From NCBI GenBank assembly GCA_037355855.1, contig CM074761.1, forward strand, positions 4,421,346 to 4,485,345: DNA of 64,000 nt, read 5' to 3'. The notes below the pieces were generated by a model. That model worked only from the letters and a program-made list of their open reading frames with translations, searched no databases and was not told where the DNA came from. Positions 30,990 to 42,274 of the stretch are shown piece after piece. The stretch's first letter is position 1, and each line of letters begins with the position of its first letter. The translations under genes were made by a program, and so were the position numbers. The stretch comes from Pseudo-nitzschia pungens (taxonomy: Eukaryota > Bacillariophyta > Bacillariophyceae > Bacillariales > Bacillariaceae).

Positions 30990-31822
30990 TGAATGGGAAT
31001 GGAAACACGCAGAGATGCAATCAATGATGACGATGCCTCTTAATAATGGTGCCAATGTGGAATATTATGACATACTGTGAGACTCATGCTATCACAGAAC
31101 AACGATGATGTGATGTGATCAACACAGACAATTACTACGAAGAAGTACGAGTAATAATACAAGCAGTATTTTTTCGCTGTCACAAACACAGTGATGTTTG
31201 TTGGTGACTCAGGTTTTTCCTGGCTGCCTCGTCAATAGTCGATGGGTATTGGTAATGGTAAGATCTTAGGATTAATCTTACGTACGGTAGGACTGTCGGC
31301 AGTTGTACGGTAGCGGTAACATTGTATCTCATACCGTTCTCAGTTCTACCGGTACGACTGAAGACGATTAAGGTTACTACCGGTACGAACGTGAACATAC
31401 AACATACTTCTATCAGCTGATGGGTAAGGCTACGGTGCGTAAACGTATGTACATACCAGGTGAGGTAAACCTTACTGGAACATACCGTATGAAGTAGCGA
31501 TACGGTAAGGTTTACGCGTATTATGACTTCGGGGACATTAAACATGGGAGCTTTGTGAATTCGTCGGACCAAAACAAAAATAGAAGTAATAAGGAACAAG
31601 TGCGAGTAATTTTAACTTGTCCATATCTGAATATCCCTTCCAATTTCCAACCAACGCGAAACTCTTTGGATTGACACAACATATGACGTATTGTCGTCGC
31701 AACGCACCACAGCTACTCCTCATTGACCCCTCCACGTTGAATGGTCATAAAAGAGCTACCTCGAGATAAGGGAGTGCAATTGGAAAGGAAAGCAAGGAGT
31801 TGTTGAAAAGCGACAACGAACA
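30990..31822. other. divergent intergenic region
   Basis: An 833-bp gap between the CRY-DASH and HtrL/YibB-like starts. It has a dense patch of GGTAAGATCTTAGG, CGTACGGTAGG, TACCGGTACGA and GGTAAGGTTTACG motifs (31255-31520). No gene seen. Confidence 0.65.
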
Positions 31823-33076
31823 ATGGGGAAAATGGGAAAGTCGCGGTCTAGAAACTCGGCCTTCACCAAAGGAAATCATGTGACAGTGATTCGTACTGGA
31901 ATGCTCGTTCGTTTTCTGGTATTGATTTCTTTTGGTGCTGTTATTTTTTACGTTGAAATGATAAAACGTTTTCCCGTCAGCCACAATGATGATGCTTTGC
32001 ATCCAATTAGCATGACTCTTGATGGATCGAAAAGTACCAAAAAACCACCCCAGCTTACCGAAGACAAGGTTGGAGCGACATCGAAAGATGAGAAAGGAGA
32101 AAATATCCTGGAAGGCAAGGAAACAGGAAAGATTACAGTCAAATTAGGAGGGAAAGAAGTAGAGATGTCATCGGCTAAAGCCCTGCTCACGAGCAAAATC
32201 CCCTTCAAGGATTCGGATGCTATCGACTTGTACCCTGATGGGGAAACGAAATCATTCATCAAGTCTCCGAACACAATCGTCACAGGGTATTTTCAACTGA
32301 AATCAAAATACGATTCTAGCGAATACGATGGTTGGATGAAGAATAGTCTGAGCCTTCAGGATCCTATGATCATTTTTACAGAACAAGGTTTCGTGGACCA
32401 AATCAAAAAATTCAGAAAGCATGCCGTGGATCGTACTGTGATAATTCCTATGACCCTTGACGACCTTCCTATCGGGAAACTTTACTCCAAAGAGTTTTGG
32501 CAGGATCAGTTAGATCGCGATCCAGAGAAAAGAAGGCATCGGTCGTATCAACTTTTCTGGATTTGGCTAAGTAAATCGTGGTTCGTATCCCAAGCTATAC
32601 GGATGAATATTTACGACAGTGACCTTTTCCTTTGGTCTGATATTGGCTGCTTTCGGAATGCGAAGTACAATGACAAGACTGTGATTCAGCATCGTGAAAT
32701 GGTTCCTGCTCATGAAATACTTCAAATGGCCCATCACACGCCGAATCCCCCAAAAGAAGCATTGTACAATGATAAATACAAGCAGGGGGCTCACTTCTAT
32801 CAAAGTGGATCACAACTCGTTGGATTCAAAGATACGTGGGTGACTTTTCACAACTACTTTTTGGAGATTATTGATCGGTTCTTGGAAAAAAACATGATTA
32901 TTGTCGAGGATCAAGCTGTATTGCAGAGCACTTGTTTATCTCATCCTGAAATTTGTGCCTATGTTCCTTTCCAGCAAGTAAACGACAACCCTTATTTTGG
33001 ACTGCGCTATGTTCTACATAACGGAGGCAAATACGAATACTGGCGTTACAATCCAGACGCAAAGGCAAAGGAATAG
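31823..33076 (+). CDS. HtrL/YibB-family protein with N-terminal membrane anchor
   Basis: Intronless, 417 residues. A type II membrane topology is suggested: basic N-terminus, one hydrophobic helix ('LVRFLVLISFGAVIFYV', residues about 28-45), a hydrophilic stem of about 100 residues, and a globular domain from about residue 145. The globular domain follows the HtrL/YibB pattern: 'NTIVTGYFQLKSKYDSSEY' with 'WMKNSLSLQDPMIIFTE', 'RTVIIPMTLDDLPIGKLY', 'LFWIWLSKSWFVSQAIRMN', 'LFLWSDIGCFRNAKYND' and 'IVEDQAVLQSTCLSHPE'. HtrL/YibB is a poorly characterised family with glycosyltransferase-like features, originally seen in bacterial LPS gene clusters. A Golgi or ER lumenal glycosyltransferase-like role is an inference from topology and family. 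Confidence 0.75.
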   Translation: MGKMGKSRSRNSAFTKGNHVTVIRTGMLVRFLVLISFGAVIFYVEMIKRFPVSHNDDALHPISMTLDGSKSTKKPPQLTEDKVGATSKDEKGENILEGKETGKITVKLGGKEVEMSSAKALLTSKIPFKDSDAIDLYPDGETKSFIKSPNTIVTGYFQLKSKYDSSEYDGWMKNSLSLQDPMIIFTEQGFVDQIKKFRKHAVDRTVIIPMTLDDLPIGKLYSKEFWQDQLDRDPEKRRHRSYQLFWIWLSKSWFVSQAIRMNIYDSDLFLWSDIGCFRNAKYNDKTVIQHREMVPAHEILQMAHHTPNPPKEALYNDKYKQGAHFYQSGSQLVGFKDTWVTFHNYFLEIIDRFLEKNMIIVEDQAVLQSTCLSHPEICAYVPFQQVNDNPYFGLRYVLHNGGKYEYWRYNPDAKAKE

Positions 33077-33975
33077 CGACCTAAGCTTCACCTGTCTTTA
33101 CGAGCCCTTTCGTGAATACGAAGTAGTATCTTTCGCCCTCAGGATGTTGAACCTGTGGTCGGTTACACGACCGTCATACGAGTGGAAAACTTCTCATTCC
33201 ACATGCAGTTTCTTCTTTATCTCCTAATTTCTACTAATATCATCCATCAAATCATCCACAAATCATGTGATTGTGACTAGTTGTCTCAGATCAGTATTTT
33301 CCAAGATGTATTGTACGTGGGATAACAACATCTTCTTCGATAGTGTTTTGATTATCTTCCAAGGAACAAATTGCTACCCAACACTGTGAAGATATTCAAC
33401 ATACCGGTAGTGCTGGAGAATGCTAAGTATGATGCTGGGTCCCTTTGTAGGGATCTGTACAAGAGCTAGTAAGATCTTACTGCATACTACCTTAGCTCCC
33501 TGTAAAAGTCTGTAGGATGATAAGGTCTTAGTCTGTGAGAGGCTGCTACTGGGAGGCTATCAGCTAGTGTGCTAGGTCCTTGTGTAGGATTTGTACCATT
33601 ATTTCCGGATACCTAGCTGTAGTAGCCCAAGCATACGGTAGCATGGTGCTAGTAAAGGGTTAAGGATGTAGGAGTACGTACCCATAATGTGCAAGAAAGG
33701 TACGAGTACGATTTCCCTAAGCTCCACGACGTAAGATACAGGGTATGAACGGTGCCAAAATTTATGACGTCACAGGTTCAGATATTTTTGAATATCGAGA
33801 TCGCTCTGATGAATAATTTTACTGAACATGGCATTGACTACGTACAAACTGCTTGTTGCCAGCATGTTTCGTTGGTATCCATTTACCTTTCGAATAGAAT
33901 TCACAAGGTAGCACTCCCCCATACTACTCCGAACAACCATATTATCAACAGAGTCAAGAATAGAGATCCCGCATC
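33077..33975. other. intergenic, no gene seen
   Basis: An 899-bp gap with a few degenerate repeats: CTAGTGTGCTAGGTCCTTGT / GATGCTGGGTCCCTTTGTAG-like segments (33430-33600) and GTAAGATCTTAC at about 33470. No gene supported. Confidence 0.55.
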
Positions 33976-35138
33976 ATGGTCCGTTTCAGCTTGTTATGCC
34001 TCGCCTTGTTTGCAGCAGATCGCTATGCCGAAGCGTTCAATGTCCTCGTCATTGGAGGAACTAGATTCTCTGGTGCATACTTGTGGAAATCCCTCTACGA
34101 CAATGGGCATGATGTCACCGTGTTCAACAGAGGGAAGACGGATCCCAGACCTGTAGCACGAGAGTCTGATGCTGAATTCCAAGCTCGTGTGGCAGCTGCC
34201 ACTGCCCTCAAAGGAGATCGTAAGGACCCCGAATCCTTGAAGAGCACCATCGATCCATCCAAATACGACTACGTGTTTGACATGAATGCGAGGGAAGTAA
34301 CTGACACAAAGCCGTTGGCAGAACTATTCGTTGGCCAACCCAATTTCAAGCAGTATGTGTTCATGAGTTCTGCCGGTGTCTACTTGAAGTCAGATGAAAT
34401 GCCCCATCTTGAAAGAGATCCTGTCGACCCAAAATCCCGTCATAAGGGAAAACTCGACTCCGAAGACTGCTTGAGAGAATTAAACATCCCATGGTGCAGT
34501 TTCCGACCAACTTACATCTGTGGTCCTCAAAACTATAATCCTGTTGAGCGTTATTTCTTTGAGCGTGTAGACTCTGATCGGCCGGTATGTATTCCTGGAC
34601 ATGGTCAACATTTGACTGGATTGGGACATGTCGAAGATTTGGCTACTGCTATGAGTTCTGTAATTGGAAAAGAGGACAAAACAACGGGAAAAGTCTACAA
34701 CGTTCAAAACTCGCAGGCTATCTCTTTTGATGGCGTTGCCAAGGCGGCTGGAAAGGTTCTCGGCAAGGAAGTGGAAATCATCCACTACGATCCAAAAGAT
34801 GTTTCATTTCCCGAGGGAAAGAAAGTACGTGTGCTGCTTTATCTTGTTCCTCGTCGTGTTCTTTCCAATTGTATTCATGGTGCTACAATCTAACGCTGCC
34901 ATTTTCACATGCTTCCCAACCTATTAATCAGGCATTCCCAATGCGTCCTCAACACTTTTTCACTAACATCCATCAAGCCATGACTGATCTCGACTGGGCT
35001 CCCAAGTATGATACTGTTGAATCGATTATGAAAGACAGCTACGAGAATGATTTTGTCGACGTGAAAGCCTCAGGTGGATTGAAAAATGACTTTGTTTGTG
35101 ACGATATCGTAATCGATCAAGCGAGGACCCTGGCATGA
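33976..35138 (+). CDS. CSP41-like NAD-dependent epimerase (atypical SDR), secretory/plastid targeted
   Basis: Exons 33976-34824 and 34932-35138, phase 0, with a 107-bp intron; 351 residues. CSP41 proteins are SDR-fold chloroplast RNA-binding endonucleases; related SDRs act on nucleotide sugars. The N-terminus 'MVRFSLLCLALFAADRYAEA' is a clean signal peptide with an ASAF-like 'AEAF' end. The Rossmann fold follows at once, with 'VLVIGGTRFSG' (NAD-binding GGTRxxG), 'VTVFNRGKT', 'YVFMSSAGVYLKSDEMPHL', 'WCSFRPTYICGPQNYNPVER', 'GLGHVEDLATAMSSVIG', and, after the intron, 'FPMRPQHFFTNIHQAMTDLD'. There is almost no transit-peptide spacer between cleavage site and domain, so the final location is uncertain. 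Convergent with PRMT5, 210 bp apart. Confidence 0.88.
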
Positions 35139-35348
35139 GTGTAAAATTGGTTTATTAAGTCTTGATGCGTACACGTTCGAAAGATTCATTGAATTACAAT
35201 TGTAGTCATAGTTTTCTCTCGTATTACGGTGTGCAAAGACACGATTCTCAGTTGTATTCAACGATTGAGCGATGCTTTTTGTCGCAAACATGAAAAAATC
35301 CTTGATACTACCGGTAGATAATCATCGAAAATCCCGTCGTGAATCGAA

Positions 35349-37652
35349 TTACATGGAAACATGACTTGATCTACCGTTTGGGTTGTGTATGGGCGTAGTT
35401 GCGAGGATCTCTCCCTCACGATGCACCGTGGCGCACCACTCAAACCAAACCCTCGTGTCTTTCGTTTTACGCCACATTTTAACGCTCACATTGCTACCGC
35501 CAGGAACACGGATAGGTTCAACGAATGGAAAGTAAATTGGGAACCAAGAAAACATACCTTCCGAAAACTCATGCGGAGCAATGGATATCTCGCAGCAAGA
35601 TTCGCCTTTTGCGAATAGAATGGCTGTGAAGGAGCCAAGAAGCCCATGAATCGTAATCCCCCCAGTCGATGATGTTCGTGCTTCAGACACAATCTTTGAA
35701 ATCGCAGGATCAGCAGGCCCATAGCCACACCCTAACTGAGTAGCAAATGTTGGATCCGGGGAGAATTCCAAGGTTGCTGTTCTCTCCTTATTTTGAGTTG
35801 TTGAGGGATGATCAAACGTCCAACAAAGCTGTTCTACGTGCGTTTGACTTGCAGCATGAGTTCTTACCACATATGAAGTTTCCATGGCCCTTTGAATTCC
35901 CAAAGGTTGGGCACCCTCATGTGGAACCTGTGCTTGTTGCGTTGCTTCGACGTGCAGTCGACAGCTTGAGACAGGCGCCACAAAAGCAGAATACTGCATA
36001 GGAATCGATATAGTCGAGCTCGAACAGCATTCGGATCCCATTAGTGGATCCAGACATTCCGGAGACAACTCGTTATCACCAAATGATCCTAGAAGTTCAG
36101 AAGCAATTATGTCTATTTTGTTTCCATCTAGATGGTCCTTGGTCAAGTTTCTCACGTCTGTGTTCACAACAGTGACCACCCCTTTCCACAAGCCATTATT
36201 CTGAGCCATACTTTGAAGATACACCACTGCCGACGGATTCTTTTCCAGTGCAAATACTTTCAGAGTAAGATTCTGGGATGGAATTTGCAACTGGCGAAAG
36301 GCTTGAATAGATCTCATTACCAGTGGACCTCTTCCTGCTCCTGCAACAGCAATCGTAATTGTTTTTGGTGAATCTTGTGGCAAATTCATGGATTTTAGTG
36401 CCATGTAAACAGCTTCTTGATACTTGGCGTATTTCACAGGATCTTTCTCGAAAGTTTCGTACATTGAAAATTCCAAATGATCCTTCAGAGGTTGCAACGG
36501 GCGTTGAAGGCTATCAAGGTAGGGCGTTTCCAACGACGCCTCTTCCGTATCAAGAACAGCGGTGATTTCACTTCTTGTCCGAATGTGTCTAATGTATTGT
36601 AGGTACGACATGCATTTTGTTTGGCCAGACATAGGAACCTCATCGTGCACGGACGGCCCTTCAACCAATACCCTAAGGGTTCTTCCAATTCGCTTCAAAA
36701 TTTCCGTAAACAGAACCTGGTGACTCTTCGCCAGGGCGGGGTATCCTTTCTTGTTTGTCAAGAATGTTTTTGCTGGGAAAGTCACCGCCTTTAATTGCAT
36801 TCCTATCGCCTTGTGCATTAAAATCATTTGCGTCCCAACGGTTGCTGCTGCGGAACTCATGGTCGACATGGGTTCGATTTCTAGAATCATGCCAATGTTG
36901 GAAAGTCCGTCACAGAGTCGATGCATAGTTTCATAGTCCCCAAGAGACGACGTGTTCAACCGCGTTCTGACCCAAATTTGTAGATTGCTGGCTTGAGCCT
37001 CCAACGCCAAGGAAAGGATTACTCTGGCGTAATCCGGTATGCCCCCAGGAGGAGGCGGTGGCACAATAACTGCTGGTATTCCCATATGGATAGCCCATTC
37101 GATTTGCTTCTCCACATTTTCGAAAAAAGACTTGGCCGCGTTATCCTCTTGCACAATGCCTACCACGGATGTCCTCCACCAACGTCCCGTCAGCGCAGTC
37201 ACATCCGATCTCACCTTTGCTCTTTCTGTAGAGGGAAGAGCCGTTGTCACGTAGTCGTATCCATCGTCTCGCGCCGACTGTAAAAGCTGCGAAGCATCCG
37301 CTGCGTGATTTTGATGCAAACATCAGTAGAGAATAGAAGGAGACAAATGAGGAGGGGATGGCTGGTCATAGCCATGCAATTTTCAATGGATATTGAACGC
37401 GGCCTGAAATGAATTTTGTACAATAGAAAAAATCCTCAACACAATTTCATATTGGCAAAGACGTTCTGACAAATGAAATGCGCCCTTATCAATGCACCGA
37501 AAGGGAGGAATCCGAAATGCTGGTATCAAGCCAATGGCATGCATGAATTGACGAGGTGTGTAGGCAGTCCAAACAAACCTCTGAATGCAACTGAACTTAC
37601 GTGTAGTTTGCGGAAAATGAAGTCCAATGACTAATTTGCCTCCATCTACCAT
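35349..37652 (-). CDS. PRMT5: protein arginine methyltransferase 5
   Basis: Two exons, 37652-37601 and 37300-35349, joined in phase 1 across a 300-bp intron; 667 residues. PRMT5 makes symmetric dimethyl-arginine on histones and Sm proteins in nucleus and cytoplasm. The small first exon gives 'MVDGGKLVIGLHFPQTT', the start of the TIM-barrel domain. Later motifs are 'QPLKDHLEFSMYETFEKDPV' (start of the catalytic region), 'AVAGAGRGPLVMRS' (SAM-binding), 'VFALEKNPSAVVYL', 'IIASELLGSFGDNELSPECL' (double-E catalytic loop), and the C-terminal barrel with 'GMFSWFPIYFPF'. All key residues expected for an active enzyme are visible. I placed the acceptor at 37301 because the next in-frame codon upstream is a stop. 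Confidence 0.95.
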
Positions 37653-38720
37653 GATCGGATTCTCAATTTTCACAAATCTAGTGTTGACCACGTCTATTTT
37701 CCACGTTCAACGATGTTGTAAGCTTTGATTGTTAGGTTTTGTTCGACACCGAAATTGTACTGATGAGAGATAGATGCTCCGTTGCGGCGATCCTTCGGCC
37801 GGAGTTCGGAAAACTTTTGTGAGGCGGCAGCTATCATCTTTTTCGCTATTGATTTCGTATCGTCTATCCCGTCAACTCATGTCCTTATCAATCATTGGTG
37901 TTGGGGGGTTGATGGACAACACGACTCGATCGAGTCGGATAACATGATGTGGTCGATTGCACGCACAACTTTTACTACTATTTTTTAGTCTCTGATGTTG
38001 ATCGATGATGATCCTACCGGTAAGGTCTTATGTAGACAGGTTCTATTCAGAGACAATGATAAAAAATAATAATAGAAGTAATGATGATAAAACCTCCCAG
38101 AGAATTGAGAATACAATACGAAGTAATACCAAGTAACGAACAAAAATACTGTTGATACATTTTCTTGGGACATGTAGACAACCATGAATGAGTCACTGGA
38201 CAATACTACTATCTCATAGGAGGTCGGGAAGGAAGAATGTTGCTTACAACTTTCTGCGGTTTGGAATTTTGAGTTGACATTTGAATGTGTGGTCTCGGGT
38301 AGAGTACCAGGTACTTAGATTCCAAGAACCTTCGATCTAGAAATAAGTCATTCTATTGCCAAAGCCCATTAAAAGTTGTCAACAAGCTGAAAATATGGCA
38401 CTACATCCAGATTGTCAAAAAAAGCTGCTGGGATGAGAAGTCCAACATATCAATCAAAACTAACACTATGTTTTCCTATTTTCTAGAAATGTTTCTGTCA
38501 GCACGTGTATCTACTATATATCATCAAGCTCATGAAGATCATGTTGTGATAAATTTAAGAACGGGGAATAAGTCGACCTTTAGAGGGAAGTAGTAGTGCA
38601 ATTGCTAACATATAAGGAACCGACGACTAAAAATTAGTGTCGTTGTTTGAATATATTCCATCGTCGATTACTGGCATCATTTTCCGTAGACGTATGAAGT
38701 CGTCTCGATTTAGATTTCTA
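37653..38720. other. intergenic, no gene seen
   Basis: A 1.07-kb gap between the PRMT5 start and the 3' end of the Arg/Ser-rich gene. It contains CTACCGGTAAGGTCTTA near 38012 and AT-rich DNA. No gene seen. Confidence 0.6.
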
Positions 38721-41397
38721 CTACGGAGATGGCATTCGTAATGAATGAATCGGCGACCTGGGTGTTTCTCCTTCTCTTACTGTTCGGAATAAATCATCCA
38801 TATCAACGCACATTTTGGTATTGTACATAAGGAGATGTAACTTCGAACGATTTCTTTTGCTGCTCATGTCATTTTTATCGACAGTGTCGTACCCTGTCAT
38901 TATTCCGTAGGAAGACGACTTCTTTTGATTGTCAGGCGCTGCGACATACTTCAGTGATTTCTTTCGAGACAAACCAACCGATCCATTTTCGCTTGAGATA
39001 TCGAAATCTCTGTCGCTATCGAGTGAATATTCATCGTCGCTCTTTCTGCGATTCCTTTCTTTTGAACTCTTGCGCTTTGGCATTCGGGGGGCGATGTTGT
39101 CCGACGAAGCAGATCTTCTACGAGACGATACAGATGACGGAGAACTCGTTCGTCTGAGCCCCCTACGGCGTCCCATATAATCGCTCGACCGAGATCCACG
39201 CATTGAATGTGGTCGTATGAGGTCACCAGAAGCTCGACGTGATAGTGACCGCAATTTATTCGGTTTGTTCTGGTAATATTGATTAAAGGATGCCGATTGA
39301 CCACCAGGGGAGGCTTTGGACCGAAATGAACGGCGGCGATCACCTGACTCGGATTGTAGTGACTCTGTGTAACCCATCCCACCCATCCCACCCAACCCAG
39401 ATGACCTTGAGCGAGGAGGTGCTCGTCTTCCGTGTGCACTGCGAACGCTCCTATGATTTGATGACGTGAGCCCATCTGTAGATGACGTGGAATCGTTTCG
39501 CAACACAAGTCGGTTTTTGTCGATATTGCTACCGTCGAGAAACTGTCTTTGAAGATGTGAACTAGCTTGTCGTGTGTTAAGAGCCTGTCTCGTCATCATG
39601 GGCATGTTGCGATCGAAAGCAACCATTTCGCGTTTGCGATGAACCCTACGATCTAGATGATCTGTAACTTCTGGGTTTGCCCGCTGCATGAGATCCAGCA
39701 TCTCCTCTTCAAAATCGATCATCCCGGGAGTTTGAAGATCCATTCCATATGCGTCTCGTTCGAATTCTTCTATATCTTCGATACTCTCAAGCCCCACAGA
39801 CTCGGTAGCGTCATCTGCGAAAGAACCTGCAGAATCGATCTTGCGATGACGCCTCGATGCCCTTCTAGGTGTGCGTCGTCCGTCGCTCGAAGAACGACGA
39901 TCGCTTTCTTTTCCATGATATGAGCGACTACTCAGTGATCCAGTAAGTTTTGTGACACCAGCACTATGATGACGCCTAATCCTGCCGTGCGCGGATCGAG
40001 CTAGTCCATCATTTGCTCGGTTAAGTGATTCTTGAGCTCGCCGTTTTATTGATTCGTGATCTCCTAAACCTTCACCAACATTCTCTACTGCCGTCTTCCA
40101 CCGTTCTGAATGCGACCGACGAACCCCAGATCGTTTTGAAGACGACAAGCTCTTTCCGATGCGATTGCTATTGGAAATACTCAACTCAGCCTGTTCCGAG
40201 TCTGGCACACCGCCGTTTGATGAGAGACGATCTCGATCCTTCCGACGTCCCCTCGTCGCCCGTGCACTCTCTCGTGAAATGCTATCATCATCCTTCAAGT
40301 TCACTTCGGTAGTCTTACCAGCATCGTTCAAGAACTCCATAATTTGTTCAGGCGTAACCTCATCTGGGCAGTCACGGTTCTGGTCCTTTGTTCGCCGTCT
40401 ACTCTGTCTTCCACTTGTAGGGGTCCTATTTCTTCTCCTACCGTTGGATGACCTGGATCTTGGTTTATCAGAGTCAATCCTCAAGGTATGGAAGGAACCA
40501 AGACCAATCTCATCATCGTCGTCTTCTTCTTCATCGTTTTCGGGTGACATTCGGGTCTTTCTTTTTGATTTTGCGGGTTCTGTGTCATCGACGTTGTCGG
40601 CGCTGATATGATTTTCTTCTTGTTGAATCATTGCAGATGTTCGATTCTTTGGTTTTGAAGGTGGTCTGTCCGCGACCTTGCGTCTGTCACTTACCCTCTG
40701 GCTACGACTAGTTGAATCCTTCGATCGCCCATCATTTTCTTGTGATCGACGTCTATTTCGATTCGTTTCCTTTCCTTCATACTTATCCTTCCTAATTTCA
40801 ACATCATCAGATATCCAGCGTCCTCCATTCTCTACATTGCATTCGTTTGACAAGTACGCCTTTTCCTCTTTTTTTCTCGAGCGATCTTTTTCCTTTTTGG
40901 AAGATCCTGGAAAAATGTTCAAAACGGACAATTCAGGTGATCAGAAATCGGTGCCAAAGATACTGTAAAGCGTCATTTCTTTCCAAACAAACAACGGCTT
41001 CCGAAAACAATTCTTAATCTTGACAATATGACTTACGCTGCCCGGATGATCCGTCGGTAGAAGCCGGCGAAGGAAGAAGCAGCGTTCTATTTGCCTCATT
41101 CTTTTCATCGCAAGCTTTCGTGGTGTCCTTATTCTGTTGAACATCGCGAGAATTACCTGTCAAAGACTTATCTCTCGTGTCTCTGCTTATCGTGTCGACC
41201 TCGCATTCAGCGTTTGTATTAAACTTGTCAGCGTTGGGATTCCATTCCATGTCAACTGGGTGCTTCTTATTGGACTTAGTCTTGCTTTCAGGTCTTCTCT
41301 TTTTACGCCTCGCTTTTGTCGGGTTCTTGTCTCTCGTTTCAACCAGCGAGGATCGATCGCCAGTCGGCTCATTTTGCGTACTTTCCTCCACTTTCAT
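38721..41397 (-). CDS. long disordered Arg/Ser-rich protein, unknown
   Basis: Two exons, 41397-41037 and 40906-38721, joined in phase 1 across a 130-bp intron; 848 residues. No known domain is seen. Almost the whole protein is hydrophilic and low complexity: Lys/Arg/Glu-rich at the start, an acidic run 'EEEDDDDEIG', and many basophilic phosphosite motifs such as 'VRRSHSERW', 'IRRHHSAG', 'SRRASGDLIR' and 'LRRTSSPSSV'. There are two more ordered islands: 'ESIEDIEEFERDAYGMDLQ' with 'MIDFEEEMLDLMQRANPEV', and the C-terminal 'SKLHLLMYNTKMCVDMDDLF'. A repeat 'GGMGGMGY' occurs near residue 650. It is divergent from the dual-kinase gene, 877 bp apart. A role as a kinase substrate or scaffold is only an inference from motif content. 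Confidence 0.75.
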
Positions 41398-42274
41398 AAT
41401 GAAAGATAAAGGGTGAAAGATCCTATCGTAAGCCTAGTTGTCGAGTGGAAGGGCATGGATTGGTTCTCCAGTCCTCTGTTAGAAAGTAAAAGGCCGAAAT
41501 GCATTCATCAAAAGGATTGATTTCCATGCACCCCGTCAGAAGGGGAATTGTGGTTACCCTTTTGTGACAAGACAACTTGCGGACTGCACTCAACAAGTGA
41601 ATTTGAGAGTCAAGATTTTCAAGTCCGAGATAGGCAAAGATAAATAGTAAGGTTACCACCTTCGTAATTACGAAGTTCTAGTAAGTATTTCAATTTTTCT
41701 TGTGATTTTCATGCGGACAATTATTCATCATTACTTTTTGGGTTCTACCGGTAACTTACTATCACTACCATGAGTAAGGTTACGCATCTCATGCAGTAAG
41801 ACTTACTGAGTACGGTAGAGAATACCTTACTGTTATTACGAAGTACAAAGTACGAAGTATTTTTTTACCCGAAGTATTGAGAGTGAGGCTTAAACCTTAC
41901 TTCATGTTTTGAATACTTCGTATTAATCAAATAAATACGTGCTTCGATGCTCGTATGCTCCTTCGAAGTCGGGACTGTTTTGCTTTTCGATTCTGAACCG
42001 TACGTGATCAATAAATCGAGTAAGAAAACAGCTCAAATCTCTAGAGGTATGTGTTCAGGCTGAGTTTTTATATTATTCCCTTTATGTGGCGGGGTTATTC
42101 CGGCGGTCATCTGATATTGGGCATTTTCTAGATTGATCGTTTCTTGTTTCCTGTACTGGAATAGATTTCGAGGACATTGTAATCTGTGTGTCTTCACAAA
42201 CATAATTCTCTCACACAGCATCACAACAGCTAGGTCCTAAGTCAAACGACGACGAACTGACCTCGGTTAGTATA
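41398..42274. other. divergent intergenic region (Arg/Ser-rich gene and dual kinase)
   Basis: An 877-bp gap rich in short motifs: CTACCGGTAACTTAC (about 41745), GTAAGGTTACG, CAGTAAGACTTACTG (about 41795), ACGAAGTACAAAGTACGAAG (about 41840) and ACTTCGTATTAA. It probably carries both promoters. No gene seen. Confidence 0.65.
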
